The notes under the pieces: generated by a model | What the model was told of the DNA's origin: nothing | The model's input: only the letters and a program-made list of their open reading frames with translations | Database searches by the model: none | Program-made: the position numbers and the translations under genes | In this document: positions 36,432-44,840 of the stretch, piece after piece | Layout: each line of letters begins with the position of its first letter | Position numbering within the stretch: the first letter of the stretch is position 1 | Origin: Candidatus Accumulibacter iunctus | Lineage (GTDB): Bacteria > Pseudomonadota > Gammaproteobacteria > Burkholderiales > Rhodocyclaceae | Assembly (NCBI GenBank): GCA_002345025.1 | Contig: DDUX01000123.1 | Coordinates: forward strand, 3,841 to 60,367 | Direction: 5' to 3' | DNA length: 56,527 bases

Positions 36432-37502
36432 CTAGATTCCCGACCCCCCCTCTTCAAGCAGCGGCGGTGGCGTCGCAAAGACCCTGAGCTGGCGCGGCTT
36501 CAGCCAGACCTGCTGCCCCTCGGCAAGCGCCAGGACGTCGGCGCGCTCGCGGGTCAGCTCAACCTCGATCAACTCCGAGTCGTGTGCGAGTTCGACTCGC
36601 ACCAGAGGCCCGATGGCGTGCACCTCCTGTACGGTCGCCTGCAAGCTGCCGGCAACCGGACGGTGTTCGATCTCGATGTCGTGGGGTCGCACGAAAGCGG
36701 TGGCCTCTCCTGCCGAGACGGCAGCGGTGTGCTCCCTGCCGACCTCCGCCCAGACTCCGTGCACCCGGCTGTGAAAGACGTTGACGTTGCCGAGAAACTG
36801 ATAGACGAAGGGTGACGCCGGATTGGTATAGACCTCGTCCGGAGAACCGATCTGTTCGACTCGCCCCTGGTTCATGACCACCACGCGGTCAGCCACTTCC
36901 AGCGCTTCTTCCTGGTCGTGCGTCACGAAGACGCTCGAAATGTGCATCTCGTCATGCAGGCGGCGCAACCAGCGCCGCAACTCCTTGCGCACCTTGGTAT
37001 CGAGCGCGCCAAAAGGCTCATCGAGCGGCAGCACCCGCGGCTCGACTGCCAGCGCGCGCGCCAGAGCAATGCGCTGGCGCTGTCCGCCCGAGAGCTGCGC
37101 CGGGTAGCGATCGGCCAGCCACTCAAGCTGCACGAGTTGGAGTAGATCGCTGACGCGGCGCCGAATCTCCGCTTCCGCCGGACGCAGCCGGCGTGGCTTG
37201 ACGCGAAGACCGAAGGCGACGTTCTCGAAAACCGACATGTGGCGGAACAGCGCATAATGCTGAAAGACGAATCCGACGTTGCGGTCACGGGCATGGACGT
37301 GTGTTGCCTCCTCGCCGGCAAAGAGAACCTGCCCGCTATCGGCCGTTTCCATCCCGGCAATGATCCGCAGCAGAGTCGTCTTGCCACAGCCGGAAGGACC
37401 CAGAAGAGCGACGAGTTCGCCAGTCGGGATATGCAGGCTGACGTCGTGCAGCGCGACGAAACTGCCGAAACGCTTGCCGATGTCACGGATTTCGATACTC
37501 AT
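36432..37502 (-). CDS. cysA: Sulfate/thiosulfate ABC transporter ATPase
   Basis: 356 aa. It energises sulfate or thiosulfate import. Walker A GPSGCGKTT, signature LSGGQRQR, Walker B region VLPLDEPFGALD, Q-loop FVFQHYALF and H-loop VTHDQEEA are intact. A C-terminal TOBE-like domain (FVRPHDIEIE and VEVELTRERADVLAL) completes the CysA length. Start ATG 37502; an upstream reading is not family-like. It is the last gene of cysP-cysT-cysW-cysA, 93 bp after cysW. Confidence 0.95.
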   Translation of the reverse strand: MSIEIRDIGKRFGSFVALHDVSLHIPTGELVALLGPSGCGKTTLLRIIAGMETADSGQVLFAGEEATHVHARDRNVGFVFQHYALFRHMSVFENVAFGLRVKPRRLRPAEAEIRRRVSDLLQLVQLEWLADRYPAQLSGGQRQRIALARALAVEPRVLPLDEPFGALDTKVRKELRRWLRRLHDEMHISSVFVTHDQEEALEVADRVVVMNQGRVEQIGSPDEVYTNPASPFVYQFLGNVNVFHSRVHGVWAEVGREHTAAVSAGEATAFVRPHDIEIEHRPVAGSLQATVQEVHAIGPLVRVELAHDSELIEVELTRERADVLALAEGQQVWLKPRQLRVFATPPPLLEEGGSGI

Positions 37503-37595
37503 CGTTACCTCGCCAGTCAGGTCTACGCCCGGCCGGTGACTCGCGGGGCGCACGTTCGAAGCAAGCTGCCGCAGGGGAGCCGACAGCTGCCCGCG

Positions 37596-38468
37596 TCAGT
37601 TCTGTTCGGCCGCCAGGTTGGCGGTCAGCATGCGTGTCTCACGGCGCATGCGCCACTCGACGATGGCCTTGGCGGCAAGGGTCACCAGCGCCAGCAGAGC
37701 CAGCACCGACGCCGAGGCGAAAGCGCCCACCGCGTTGTACTCGTTGTAGAGGATCTCGACATGCAGCGGCAGCGTGTTGGTCTCACCGCGAATGTGCCCT
37801 GAGACCACCGATACGGCGCCAAACTCGCCCATGGCACGGGCGTTGGCGAGAATCACCCCGTAGAGTAGCCCCCACCTGATGTTGGGCAGCGTCACCCGGC
37901 GGAACATCTGCCAGCCTGGCGCACCGAGGGACACGGCAGCCTCTTCTTCCTCCTTGCCCTGCGCTTCCATCAGAGGAATCAGCTCGCGCGCAACAAAGGG
38001 CAGGGTGATGAACATCGTCACCAGGACGATCGCCGGCAGAGCGAACACGATCTTGATTCCGTTCGCCGCAAGCCACGGTCCGAAAAGCCCCTGGGCGCCG
38101 AAGATGAGCAGGAAGACCAGACCGACGACCACCGGCGAGACGGCGAACGGGAGGTCGATCAGGGTGATCAGCAGACTCTTGCCACGGAAGTCGAACTTGG
38201 TGATGGCCCACGCCGCGGCGACGCCGAAACAGACGTTGAGTGGCAGCACGAGGACGGCAACCAGCAGCGTCAGACCGACCGCCGAACGGGCCTCGTCATC
38301 CTGCAGGGCGCGCAGGTAAGCTCGCCAGCCAGCCGAGAAGGCCTCGGTGAAAACCGCCAGCAGGGGCAGCAGCAGGAAAATGAACAGGAAGCCGAGGCCG
38401 ACCGCGAGCAGCAGGTGGCGCAACCAGCGTGGCTCGGCGTTGGCGCGCCTGAGGGCGGCATCGCTCAC
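37596..38468 (-). CDS. cysW: Sulfate/thiosulfate ABC permease CysW
   Basis: 290 aa inner-membrane permease with about six transmembrane helices and the EAA-type coupling motif EEEAAVSLGAPGWQMFRRVTLP that contacts CysA. Conserved GEFGAVSVVSGHIRGETNTLPLHVEILYNEY matches CysW specifically. GTG start at 38468 overlaps the cysT stop (GTGA). Confidence 0.94.
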   Translation of the reverse strand: MSDAALRRANAEPRWLRHLLLAVGLGFLFIFLLLPLLAVFTEAFSAGWRAYLRALQDDEARSAVGLTLLVAVLVLPLNVCFGVAAAWAITKFDFRGKSLLITLIDLPFAVSPVVVGLVFLLIFGAQGLFGPWLAANGIKIVFALPAIVLVTMFITLPFVARELIPLMEAQGKEEEEAAVSLGAPGWQMFRRVTLPNIRWGLLYGVILANARAMGEFGAVSVVSGHIRGETNTLPLHVEILYNEYNAVGAFASASVLALLALVTLAAKAIVEWRMRRETRMLTANLAAEQN

Positions 38469-39322
38469 CGCCGCGCTCCGCCCGCCGCCCGGGCACCGTG
38501 ACGAGTGGCGGCCCACCACTGCAGCCCGTTCACGACGAAGAGCATGACGAAGGAAATGATCAGCATGACGACCGCCAGAGCCGTTGCACCGACCACATCG
38601 TACTGTTCCAGCTTCGAGATGATCAGCAGCGGGGTGATCTCTGAAATCAGCGGCATGTTGCCGGCGATGAAGATGACCGACCCATACTCGCCGATCGAGC
38701 GCGAGAAAGCCAGCGTGAAGCCGGTCACGAGCGCCGGCAGCAGCGCTGGCCAGAGAACACGGACGAAGGTCTGCAGGCGAGAAGCGCCGAGCGACGCGGC
38801 TGCTTCCTCGACCTCCGGCTCGATGTCCTCGATCACCGGCTGCAGCGTACGGACGACGAAAGGCAGGCCGATGAAGGTCAATGCAACGACGATCCCCGGC
38901 GGAGCAAAAGCGATCTTCAGCCCGAGCGGCTCAAGGTACCGCCCGATCCAGCCGTTGCCGGCGTAAAGAGTCGCCAGCGTGATCCCGGCAACGGCCGTCG
39001 GTAGCGCAAAGGGCAGATCAACCAGAGCATCGATCAACCGCTTTCCGGGAAAGGAGTAGCGGACGAGAATCCACGCGACGATCAGACCGAACACCGTGTT
39101 GATCGACGCTGCCAGCAGCGAGGCGCCAAAGGTGACGCGATAGGAAGCCAGCGCGCGCTCGCCGCTGGCGATCGCCCAGAACTCGGCGACGGTGAGCTGG
39201 CTCGCCTTGAAGGCCAGTCCCGAAAGCGGCAGCAGAACGAGCAGCGACAGGTAGACGAGGGCGCAACCGAGTGCCAGCCGAAAGCCGGGCAACAGCGGTG
39301 CGGGGCCGAACAGCGGGCGCAT
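38465..39322 (-). CDS. cysT: Sulfate/thiosulfate ABC permease CysT (CysU)
   Basis: 285 aa permease subunit with about six transmembrane helices. It pairs with CysW. Seen: coupling loop EEAAASLGASRLQTFVRVLWP, IDALVDLPFALPTAVAGITLATLY and SIGEYGSVIFIAGNMP. ATG 39322 was chosen because earlier codons encode an Arg/Ser-rich stretch overlapping the cysP end. Gap to cysP is about 49 bp. The terminal TGA overlaps cysW. Confidence 0.94.
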   Translation of the reverse strand: MRPLFGPAPLLPGFRLALGCALVYLSLLVLLPLSGLAFKASQLTVAEFWAIASGERALASYRVTFGASLLAASINTVFGLIVAWILVRYSFPGKRLIDALVDLPFALPTAVAGITLATLYAGNGWIGRYLEPLGLKIAFAPPGIVVALTFIGLPFVVRTLQPVIEDIEPEVEEAAASLGASRLQTFVRVLWPALLPALVTGFTLAFSRSIGEYGSVIFIAGNMPLISEITPLLIISKLEQYDVVGATALAVVMLIISFVMLFVVNGLQWWAATRHGARAAGGARR

Positions 39323-39371
39323 CAGACGGCCGGCCCAGGCGGAGCTGGCAAGGTGGGACTTCGTCTCGTGC

Positions 39372-40373
39372 TCACTTTTTCTGATAGATCTGGTCGAAGC
39401 TGCCGCCGTCCTTGAAGTGTGCCGGGAATGCCTTGCTCCAGCCGCCGAAGACCTCGTCGACGGTGAAGGTCCTGATTGGCGGAAACTGCTCGGCATACTT
39501 CTTCAACATCTCGGGACTCCGAGGCCGCAAATAGTTCTGCGCCGCGTTCTCCTGGCCCGCCGGCGACCACAGGTACTCGAGATAAGCCTGCGCAAGTTTG
39601 CGCGTACCCTTCCTGTCCACCACCGGGTTCACGATGGCCACCGGGAACTCGGTGAGGATCGACAGCGAAGGGTATACCACGGTGAACTCGCCCTTGCCGA
39701 ACTCACGCGCAATCAGTTCGGCCTCGCTTTCGAAGGAGACCAGCACGTCACCGATCTTGCGCTGCATGAAGGTGGTCGTCGCGTCGCGGCCACCGGCGGC
39801 GAACAACGGCGCGTTCTGCAGCAACCTGGCGACGAAATCCTGTGCCGTACGCTCGTTGCCAGCGGGCTGGCCAAGGGCAAAGCCCCAGGCCGCGAGATAG
39901 GTATAGCGACCGTTACCCGTGTTCTTGGGATGCGGCAGGATCACCTGGACGCCGGGTTTGACGAGGTCGGGCCAGTCCCTGATTGCCCTCGGGTTGCCCT
40001 TGCGGACGATGAACACCATCGTCGAGGTGTACGGCGACGCATTGTTCGGAAAGCGCCTGGCGTAGTCCTTGGAAACCAGACCCTTGTCGGCAAGAAAGTC
40101 GACGTCGGACGCCTGGTTCATCGTCACCACATCTGCCTCAAGCCCGTCGGCAACGGCTCGCACCTGCTTGCTGGAACCAGCATGTGACTGCTTCAACTCG
40201 ACCGACTCACCAGCGACCGCTTTCCAGTGCTTCTGGAACAACGGGTTGTAATCCTTGTAGAAATCCCTGGCGACATCGTAGGAGACGTTGAGCAGACTGG
40301 GCTCGGCCACGACCGGCAGGGCAGATAGACCGAGCGCGAGAACGGCACACAACTGGCGAATGAATCGGGACAT
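39372..40373 (-). CDS. cysP: Periplasmic sulfate-binding protein
   Basis: 333 aa. A Sec signal peptide (LCAVLALGLSALPVVA) precedes the mature protein. Family signatures: LNVSYDVARDFYKDYN at the mature start, KQSHAGSSKQ, DVVTMNQASDVDFLA, PKNTGNGRYTYLAAWGFA and LVSFESEAELI. The Sbp and CysP subgroups cannot be separated reliably by eye, so sbp is an equally possible symbol. ATG 40373 is preferred to 40385 because a GGAG lies six bases upstream. First gene of the sulfate importer operon; the AT-richer upstream DNA (40380-40470) may be a CysB-type activator region. Confidence 0.92.
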   Translation of the reverse strand: MSRFIRQLCAVLALGLSALPVVAEPSLLNVSYDVARDFYKDYNPLFQKHWKAVAGESVELKQSHAGSSKQVRAVADGLEADVVTMNQASDVDFLADKGLVSKDYARRFPNNASPYTSTMVFIVRKGNPRAIRDWPDLVKPGVQVILPHPKNTGNGRYTYLAAWGFALGQPAGNERTAQDFVARLLQNAPLFAAGGRDATTTFMQRKIGDVLVSFESEAELIAREFGKGEFTVVYPSLSILTEFPVAIVNPVVDRKGTRKLAQAYLEYLWSPAGQENAAQNYLRPRSPEMLKKYAEQFPPIRTFTVDEVFGGWSKAFPAHFKDGGSFDQIYQKK

Positions 40374-40601
40374 GCGCGACTCCATCGTATTGCGGGAAAG
40401 GTGGTGATGATAACGAAGACGATTAGAACGGCAAAGGGCGAATCCTCATTTAATTATCGCCAGAAGCTATAAGCCATGGGTTCGACCTCGCTCCTGCCGG
40501 GCGGGGGGCTCCACAGCAGGGGCGATGCGCAGCCCACGAAAACCGGCTGTATTCGTACGACGAAGCAGCTCGAGCAAAACCCCACACATCCCGCGCACAA
40601 G

Positions 40602-40626
40602 AAAAAAGCCACGGCACGCCGTGGCT
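40602..40626 (-). terminator. Rho-independent terminator after the S11 peptidase gene
   Basis: On the minus strand AGCCACGG-CGTG-CCGTGGCT forms a perfect 8-bp stem with a 4-nt loop and is followed directly by a run of six T. It is 20 bp downstream of the peptidase stop at 40646. Confidence 0.9.
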
Positions 40627-40645
40627 CTTCGTCGCGACCAGGGTC

Positions 40646-41968
40646 TCAGACTGGTGTCGGCAGCCTGCCCGCCGCCGAAGCGCTCTCCATCCACCGCTTG
40701 ATCCGGTTGGCATCGCCGATGCGCGTCTGCTTGCCGGCCGAGTCGAGGAGAACAATGACGACTGGCTTGTCCGCAACGCGCGCCTGCATCACCAGGCACT
40801 TGCCGGCTTCCTGAATGTAACCGGTCTTCGACAGGCCGATCTCCCAGGTCGGACTGCTGACCAGTTGGTTGGTATTGTGAAAGTCAAGCTCACGTCCTTT
40901 CACCTCAGCGCGCACGCCGGGCGTCGTCGAGAACTCGCGAATCAGCGGATAGCGATGCGCAGCGGCAACCATGCGTGCCAGATCGTGCGCCGTGGACACG
41001 TTATTGCTGCTCAGCCCGGTGGGATCATCGAAGCGCGTGTGGGCCATGCCCAGCGAAGCAGCCTTGCGGTTCATCGCTGCGACGAAGGCCTGCAGGCCGC
41101 CAGGATAGTGTCGTGCGAGCGCGTGCGAGGCACGGTTCTCCGATGACATCAGCGCCAGCAGCAGGGCCGTCTCGCGTGTGATCACCGTTCCCACTCCGAG
41201 ACGCGAACGGCTGCCGCGCAGATAGTCGACATCCTCGTCACCGATGCTGATCGGCGCCTGCAGATTCGGCATGCTGTCGAGTACCACCATCGCGGTCATG
41301 ACCTTGGTGATCGAGGCAATGGGTACGACGGCGTTGGCGTTTTTCTCATACAGCAACTCGCCCGCGTCCTGACCGATGACCAGTGCCGAGCCCGAATGCA
41401 CCGCCAGTTGCCCTGTTTCCTGCCAGACATCTGCACCGCCGGCGACGGCACGCGTCAGATTCTTCTTCTGGTACGCCTGGCCGCCACTGGCAACGGCGCG
41501 CTGTGGTGCGAAGCCCCGGATGCTGGCGACAGTGGACGGCTTGCCTTTCTCGTTGCGCGACTTGGCTTTGTCGCCAGCTCTGGCGAGCTGCTCTGTCCGC
41601 ACGCCGCTGGTCTTGCGCTCCGCGCGCGTGCCGATGCTCCTCTGTTCTGCGACCGCCGCAGGTTTGCCCCGTGGTACGGCGGAGCGGACTGCGGTCCCGG
41701 CCGGCCGCGCCTTCTGCGCCACCTGCCTGGGCTGCTCGCTTGCCGGACGGGCCTTCTGCGCTACCTGCCTGGGCTGCTCGCTTGCCGGACGGGCCTTCTG
41801 CGCTACCGGCTTGGGCGCCCCAGCCCTCGCCGCGACGCTTTCCTTGCCCTTGGCAGGCGCAGCCTTGCCCTTGGCCTGTTCGCCCGCGTACACCGTCCCA
41901 CTCGGAGTCACGACCGTCGTCACCACCGCCAGACACAACCCAGCCAATGCTCTCAGAGTCATCCGCAT
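40646..41968 (-). CDS. D-alanyl-D-alanine endopeptidase-like S11 peptidase (PbpG-like) with low-complexity linker
   Basis: 440 aa. A signal peptide (LAGLCLAVVTTVVTPSGTVYA) is followed by a 140-residue Lys/Ala/Pro/Arg-rich region and then the serine-type S11 domain (about 185-440). Active-site motifs are complete: SxxK as SITK (S219, K222), SxN in MSSENRAS and KTG in LSKTGYIQ, so penicillin-binding and D,D-peptidase activity on peptidoglycan are expected in the periplasm. The basic linker, with a 14-residue tandem repeat, is unusual and may bind polyanions or the wall. Start ATG 41968 follows GAGAGG. Confidence 0.88.
   Translation of the reverse strand: MRMTLRALAGLCLAVVTTVVTPSGTVYAGEQAKGKAAPAKGKESVAARAGAPKPVAQKARPASEQPRQVAQKARPASEQPRQVAQKARPAGTAVRSAVPRGKPAAVAEQRSIGTRAERKTSGVRTEQLARAGDKAKSRNEKGKPSTVASIRGFAPQRAVASGGQAYQKKNLTRAVAGGADVWQETGQLAVHSGSALVIGQDAGELLYEKNANAVVPIASITKVMTAMVVLDSMPNLQAPISIGDEDVDYLRGSRSRLGVGTVITRETALLLALMSSENRASHALARHYPGGLQAFVAAMNRKAASLGMAHTRFDDPTGLSSNNVSTAHDLARMVAAAHRYPLIREFSTTPGVRAEVKGRELDFHNTNQLVSSPTWEIGLSKTGYIQEAGKCLVMQARVADKPVVIVLLDSAGKQTRIGDANRIKRWMESASAAGRLPTPV
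41709..41815. repeat. 42-bp tandem repeat within the S11 peptidase linker
   Basis: Two nearly identical 42-bp units starting at 41709 and 41751 plus a partial third from 41793 encode the 14-residue unit VAQKARPASEQPRQ. The reading frame is preserved, so copy number could change without breaking the gene. Confidence 0.85.
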
Positions 41969-42040
41969 TGCACCTCTCCCGCACGATACCACTTGTTGCA
42001 CCACTCCGGCAGACCGGATCATCACAACCATAGACGATCA

Positions 42041-42068
42041 AAAATAAGAAGATACGCGAGCTATGTAA
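42041..42068 (-). promoter_or_regulatory. Possible sigma-70 promoter of the S11 peptidase gene
   Basis: On the minus strand TTACAT (42063-42068) and TATTTT (42041-42046) are separated by 16 bp in a locally AT-rich stretch, about 70 bp upstream of the start codon. Confidence 0.35.
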
Positions 42069-42182
42069 TGTAGCACATCACGCACGATGTCGGGCGAAAA
42101 ACAATTGGCTGACGTCAGTCCGGCCGAGCGCCTGCGCCGGCAGCCGGACCAAGAGCCCGCGTGCCGGCTGATGGCGGATCCT

Positions 42183-44483
42183 TCAGCGCTCGTTCATCAG
42201 CTTGTCGACCACGGTCAGCGCCGTCATGTTGACGATGCGTCGCACCGTCGCAGTCGAGGTCAGGATATGCACCGGCTGCGCCGCTCCGAGGAGGATCGGC
42301 CCAATCGTCAGGTTGTCACCCGAAGCAATCTTCAGCAGGTTGAACGAGATGTTTGCGGCATCGAGGGTCGGCATGACCAGCAGGTTGGCCTGCCCCTTCA
42401 GCCGCGCATCGCTCGGGAAAACGCGCTGTCGAATGTGGTCGTCGAGGGCGGCATCGCCGTGCATTTCGCCCTCGACTTCGAGCCGCGGCGCCCGCTCCTT
42501 GAGCAGCTTCAGCGTCCTGCGCATCTTGACGGCCGTCGGGGTGTTCTCCGAGCCAAATGACGAGTGTGACAGCAGGGCAACTCGCGGCTGGATGCCGAAA
42601 CGGCGTACTTCATCGGCAGCGAGCAGCGTCATGTCCGCCAGTTGCTCGGCCGAAGGCTCGTAGTTGATGTACGTATCGGCGATGAACAGCGTCCGGTCAG
42701 GCAGTACGAGCAGGCTCATGGCGTACAGGTCGCTGACCCCGGGAGCCAGGCCGATGACGTTCTCGACGTACTCGCGATGTACGTCGTGCCGACCGAAGGT
42801 GCCGCAGATCAGTCCATCGGCATCGCCCATGCGGACCATCATCGCCCCGAACAGCGACGCCCGCCGGCGAACCTCGCGGCGGGCGAAATCGGCCGACACC
42901 CCCTTGCGCTCCATCAGGCGCCGGTACTCGCGCCAGTAGGACTCGAAGTGCTCGTCGAAGAAGGCATTGTTGTCGGCGTAGACGATGTCGAAGTCATCGT
43001 CCGGCGTGACGCGCAGATTCAGCGCCTCGAGCTTGCGCTCGATCTCGCCCGGATGGCCGATCAGGATCGGTCGCGCGATCCCTTCATCGACGATCACCTG
43101 GATGGCACGCAGAACGCGGTCGTCCTCGCCTTCGGCGAAAACGACGCGCCGGGGTGCCTGTTTGGCCTGCGAGAACACCGGCTTCATGATCAGGCCGAAG
43201 TGATAGACGAACTCGTGCAGACTCTCGCGATACGCTTCCAGATCCTTCAGCGGCCGGCTCGCGACACCCGACTCCATGGCCGCCTCGGCAACGGCCGGGG
43301 CGATCTTGCCGATCAGCCGCGGATCGAAGGGATTCGGGATCAGGTACTCGGGGCCAAAGTTGGCATGCTTCTCGCCATACGCCTTGAGCGCGACCTCCGA
43401 CTGCTCGACGCGCGCCAGTTCGGCGATTGCCCGCACCGCTGCCAGCTTCATGGCGTCGTTGATGGTGGTCGCGCCAACGTCCAGCGCGCCGCGGAAAATG
43501 AAGGGAAAGCAGAGTACGTTGTTGACCTGGTTCGGATAGTCCGAACGACCGGTGGCGATGATCGCGTCGTCACGCACCGCCTTGACATCTTCCGGCCGGA
43601 TCTCGGGATGGGGATTGGCGAGGGCCATGATCAGCGGCGACGCAGCCATCTGCGCGACCATCTCGGGCTTCAGCACGCCGCCGGCCGACAGTCCGAGGAA
43701 GACATCGGCTCCGACGATCACTTCGCCCAGCGTCCGCGCATTGGTGCGCTTGGCGTAACGCGCCTTGATCTCGTCCATCTCCTCGACACGGCCTTCGTAC
43801 ACCAGACCCTTGATGTCGGTCACCCAGACGTTGTCAACCGGCAGGCCGAGCATCACCAGCAGGTCGAGGCACGCGAGCGCGGCGGCACCGGCACCGGAAG
43901 TCACCAGCTTGACCCGATCGAGTTCCTTGCCCTGCAGGAAGAGTCCGTTGAGAATCGCCGCGCCGACGACGATCGCGGTGCCGTGCTGATCGTCGTGGAA
44001 AACCGGGATCTTCATCCGCTGGCGCAGCTTCCTCTCGACATGAAAGCACTCGGGAGCCTTGATGTCCTCGAGATTGATGCCGCCGAACGTCGGCTCCAGC
44101 GACGCGACGATCTCCACCAGGCGATCCGGATCCCGCTCGTCCACCTCGAGGTCGAAGGCGTCGATGTTGGCAAACTTCTTGAACAGGACCGCCTTGCCCT
44201 CCATGACCGGCTTCGCCGCCAGCGGACCGATCGCGCCAAGACCGAGCACTGCCGTACCATTGGTGATGACGCCGACCAGGTTGGCGCGTGAAGTCAGCGT
44301 GCTGGCTTCAGCCGGAAAAGCGGCGATCTCCTCGCACGCCGCCGCGACGCCCGGTGAGTAGGCCATGGACAGATCATACTGGTTGGCCAACTGCTTCGTC
44401 GGCTGTATCGCCACCTTGCCCGGCTTCGGATTGCGGTGATAGAACAGGGCGGCAGTGCGCAGTTGCTCTCGTTCCTTTTTCAT
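42183..44483 (-). CDS. maeB: NADP-dependent malic enzyme with phosphotransacetylase-like C-terminal domain
   Basis: 766 aa. It decarboxylates malate to pyruvate with NADP reduction. The N-terminal malic domain has YSPGVAAACEEIAAFP, RANLVGVITNGTAVLGLGAIGPLA and HDDQHGTAIVVGAAILNGL; NAD-binding GAGAAALACLDLLVMLG and ALANPHPEIRPED follow. Residues about 430-760 are a PTA-like domain typical of MaeB, thought to be regulatory (acetyl-CoA sensing), seen as RVVFAEGEDDRVLRAIQVIVDEG and GANLLVMP-type motifs. Clear GGAGAAGG ribosome-binding site. Divergent from pckG across a 357-bp region with a strong hairpin. Confidence 0.95.
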   Translation of the reverse strand: MKKEREQLRTAALFYHRNPKPGKVAIQPTKQLANQYDLSMAYSPGVAAACEEIAAFPAEASTLTSRANLVGVITNGTAVLGLGAIGPLAAKPVMEGKAVLFKKFANIDAFDLEVDERDPDRLVEIVASLEPTFGGINLEDIKAPECFHVERKLRQRMKIPVFHDDQHGTAIVVGAAILNGLFLQGKELDRVKLVTSGAGAAALACLDLLVMLGLPVDNVWVTDIKGLVYEGRVEEMDEIKARYAKRTNARTLGEVIVGADVFLGLSAGGVLKPEMVAQMAASPLIMALANPHPEIRPEDVKAVRDDAIIATGRSDYPNQVNNVLCFPFIFRGALDVGATTINDAMKLAAVRAIAELARVEQSEVALKAYGEKHANFGPEYLIPNPFDPRLIGKIAPAVAEAAMESGVASRPLKDLEAYRESLHEFVYHFGLIMKPVFSQAKQAPRRVVFAEGEDDRVLRAIQVIVDEGIARPILIGHPGEIERKLEALNLRVTPDDDFDIVYADNNAFFDEHFESYWREYRRLMERKGVSADFARREVRRRASLFGAMMVRMGDADGLICGTFGRHDVHREYVENVIGLAPGVSDLYAMSLLVLPDRTLFIADTYINYEPSAEQLADMTLLAADEVRRFGIQPRVALLSHSSFGSENTPTAVKMRRTLKLLKERAPRLEVEGEMHGDAALDDHIRQRVFPSDARLKGQANLLVMPTLDAANISFNLLKIASGDNLTIGPILLGAAQPVHILTSTATVRRIVNMTALTVVDKLMNER

Positions 44484-44547
44484 CGTTCCTTCTCCTCAGT
44501 TTGATCGAGCTACCGCCAGCGCAGACGGTCAGGGAACCGGTTGCAGC

Positions 44548-44588
44548 AGCCCGTTTGCGAGGCGGCACCGGCGCCTCGCAAACGGGCT
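44548..44588 (+). terminator. Strong 17-bp perfect stem-loop, terminator-like on the plus strand
   Basis: AGCCCGTTTGCGAGGCG (44548-44564) pairs perfectly with 44572-44588 around a 7-nt loop and is followed by CTTGTTGTTGTC, a moderately U-rich tail on the plus strand. No plus-strand gene ends upstream (maeB is leftward), so its role is open: terminator of a short or antisense transcript, an old terminator, or a leader structure in the maeB mRNA. Confidence 0.6.
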
Positions 44589-44623
44589 CTTGTTGTTGTC
44601 GACCGCTGCTGTCCATCGGACCT

Positions 44624-44633
44624 GTGGCATAAT
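44624..44633 (+). promoter_or_regulatory. pckG: Possible extended -10 promoter for pckG
   Basis: TGG followed by CATAAT (44628-44633) fits TGnTATAAT with one mismatch. It lies about 205 bp upstream of the pckG start, so a long leader is implied. Confidence 0.3.
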
Positions 44634-44840
44634 TACACAAACCCTCCAATCCTTGTAGCACCACGCCTAGCATGCTGATCTCACCCATTGCTCTGGGCTT
44701 GTTCCTCGCCAACCGCGACCGACGCGTCGCATCCGAACGGGCTCGACAGACCACTCCGGCTCACGGCCCTTGCGGTTTTGGCCCCGCGCGCCGCGCCACG
44801 GTAACTCCCGCTTCTCTACCTTCCTTCGAGAGTGATTACC

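Larger units (their letters stand above)
44484..44840. other. 357-bp divergent intergenic region between maeB and pckG
   Basis: It holds the maeB leader, a perfect 17-bp stem-loop (44548-44588) and a possible pckG promoter (CATAAT at 44628). A short frame from 44672 resembles no protein and overlaps the pckG leader. Otherwise nothing coding is seen. Confidence 0.55.

Noticed and set aside
42642..44291. 549-codon frame antisense to maeB
   Set aside because: Shadow of maeB; no domain and biased composition.
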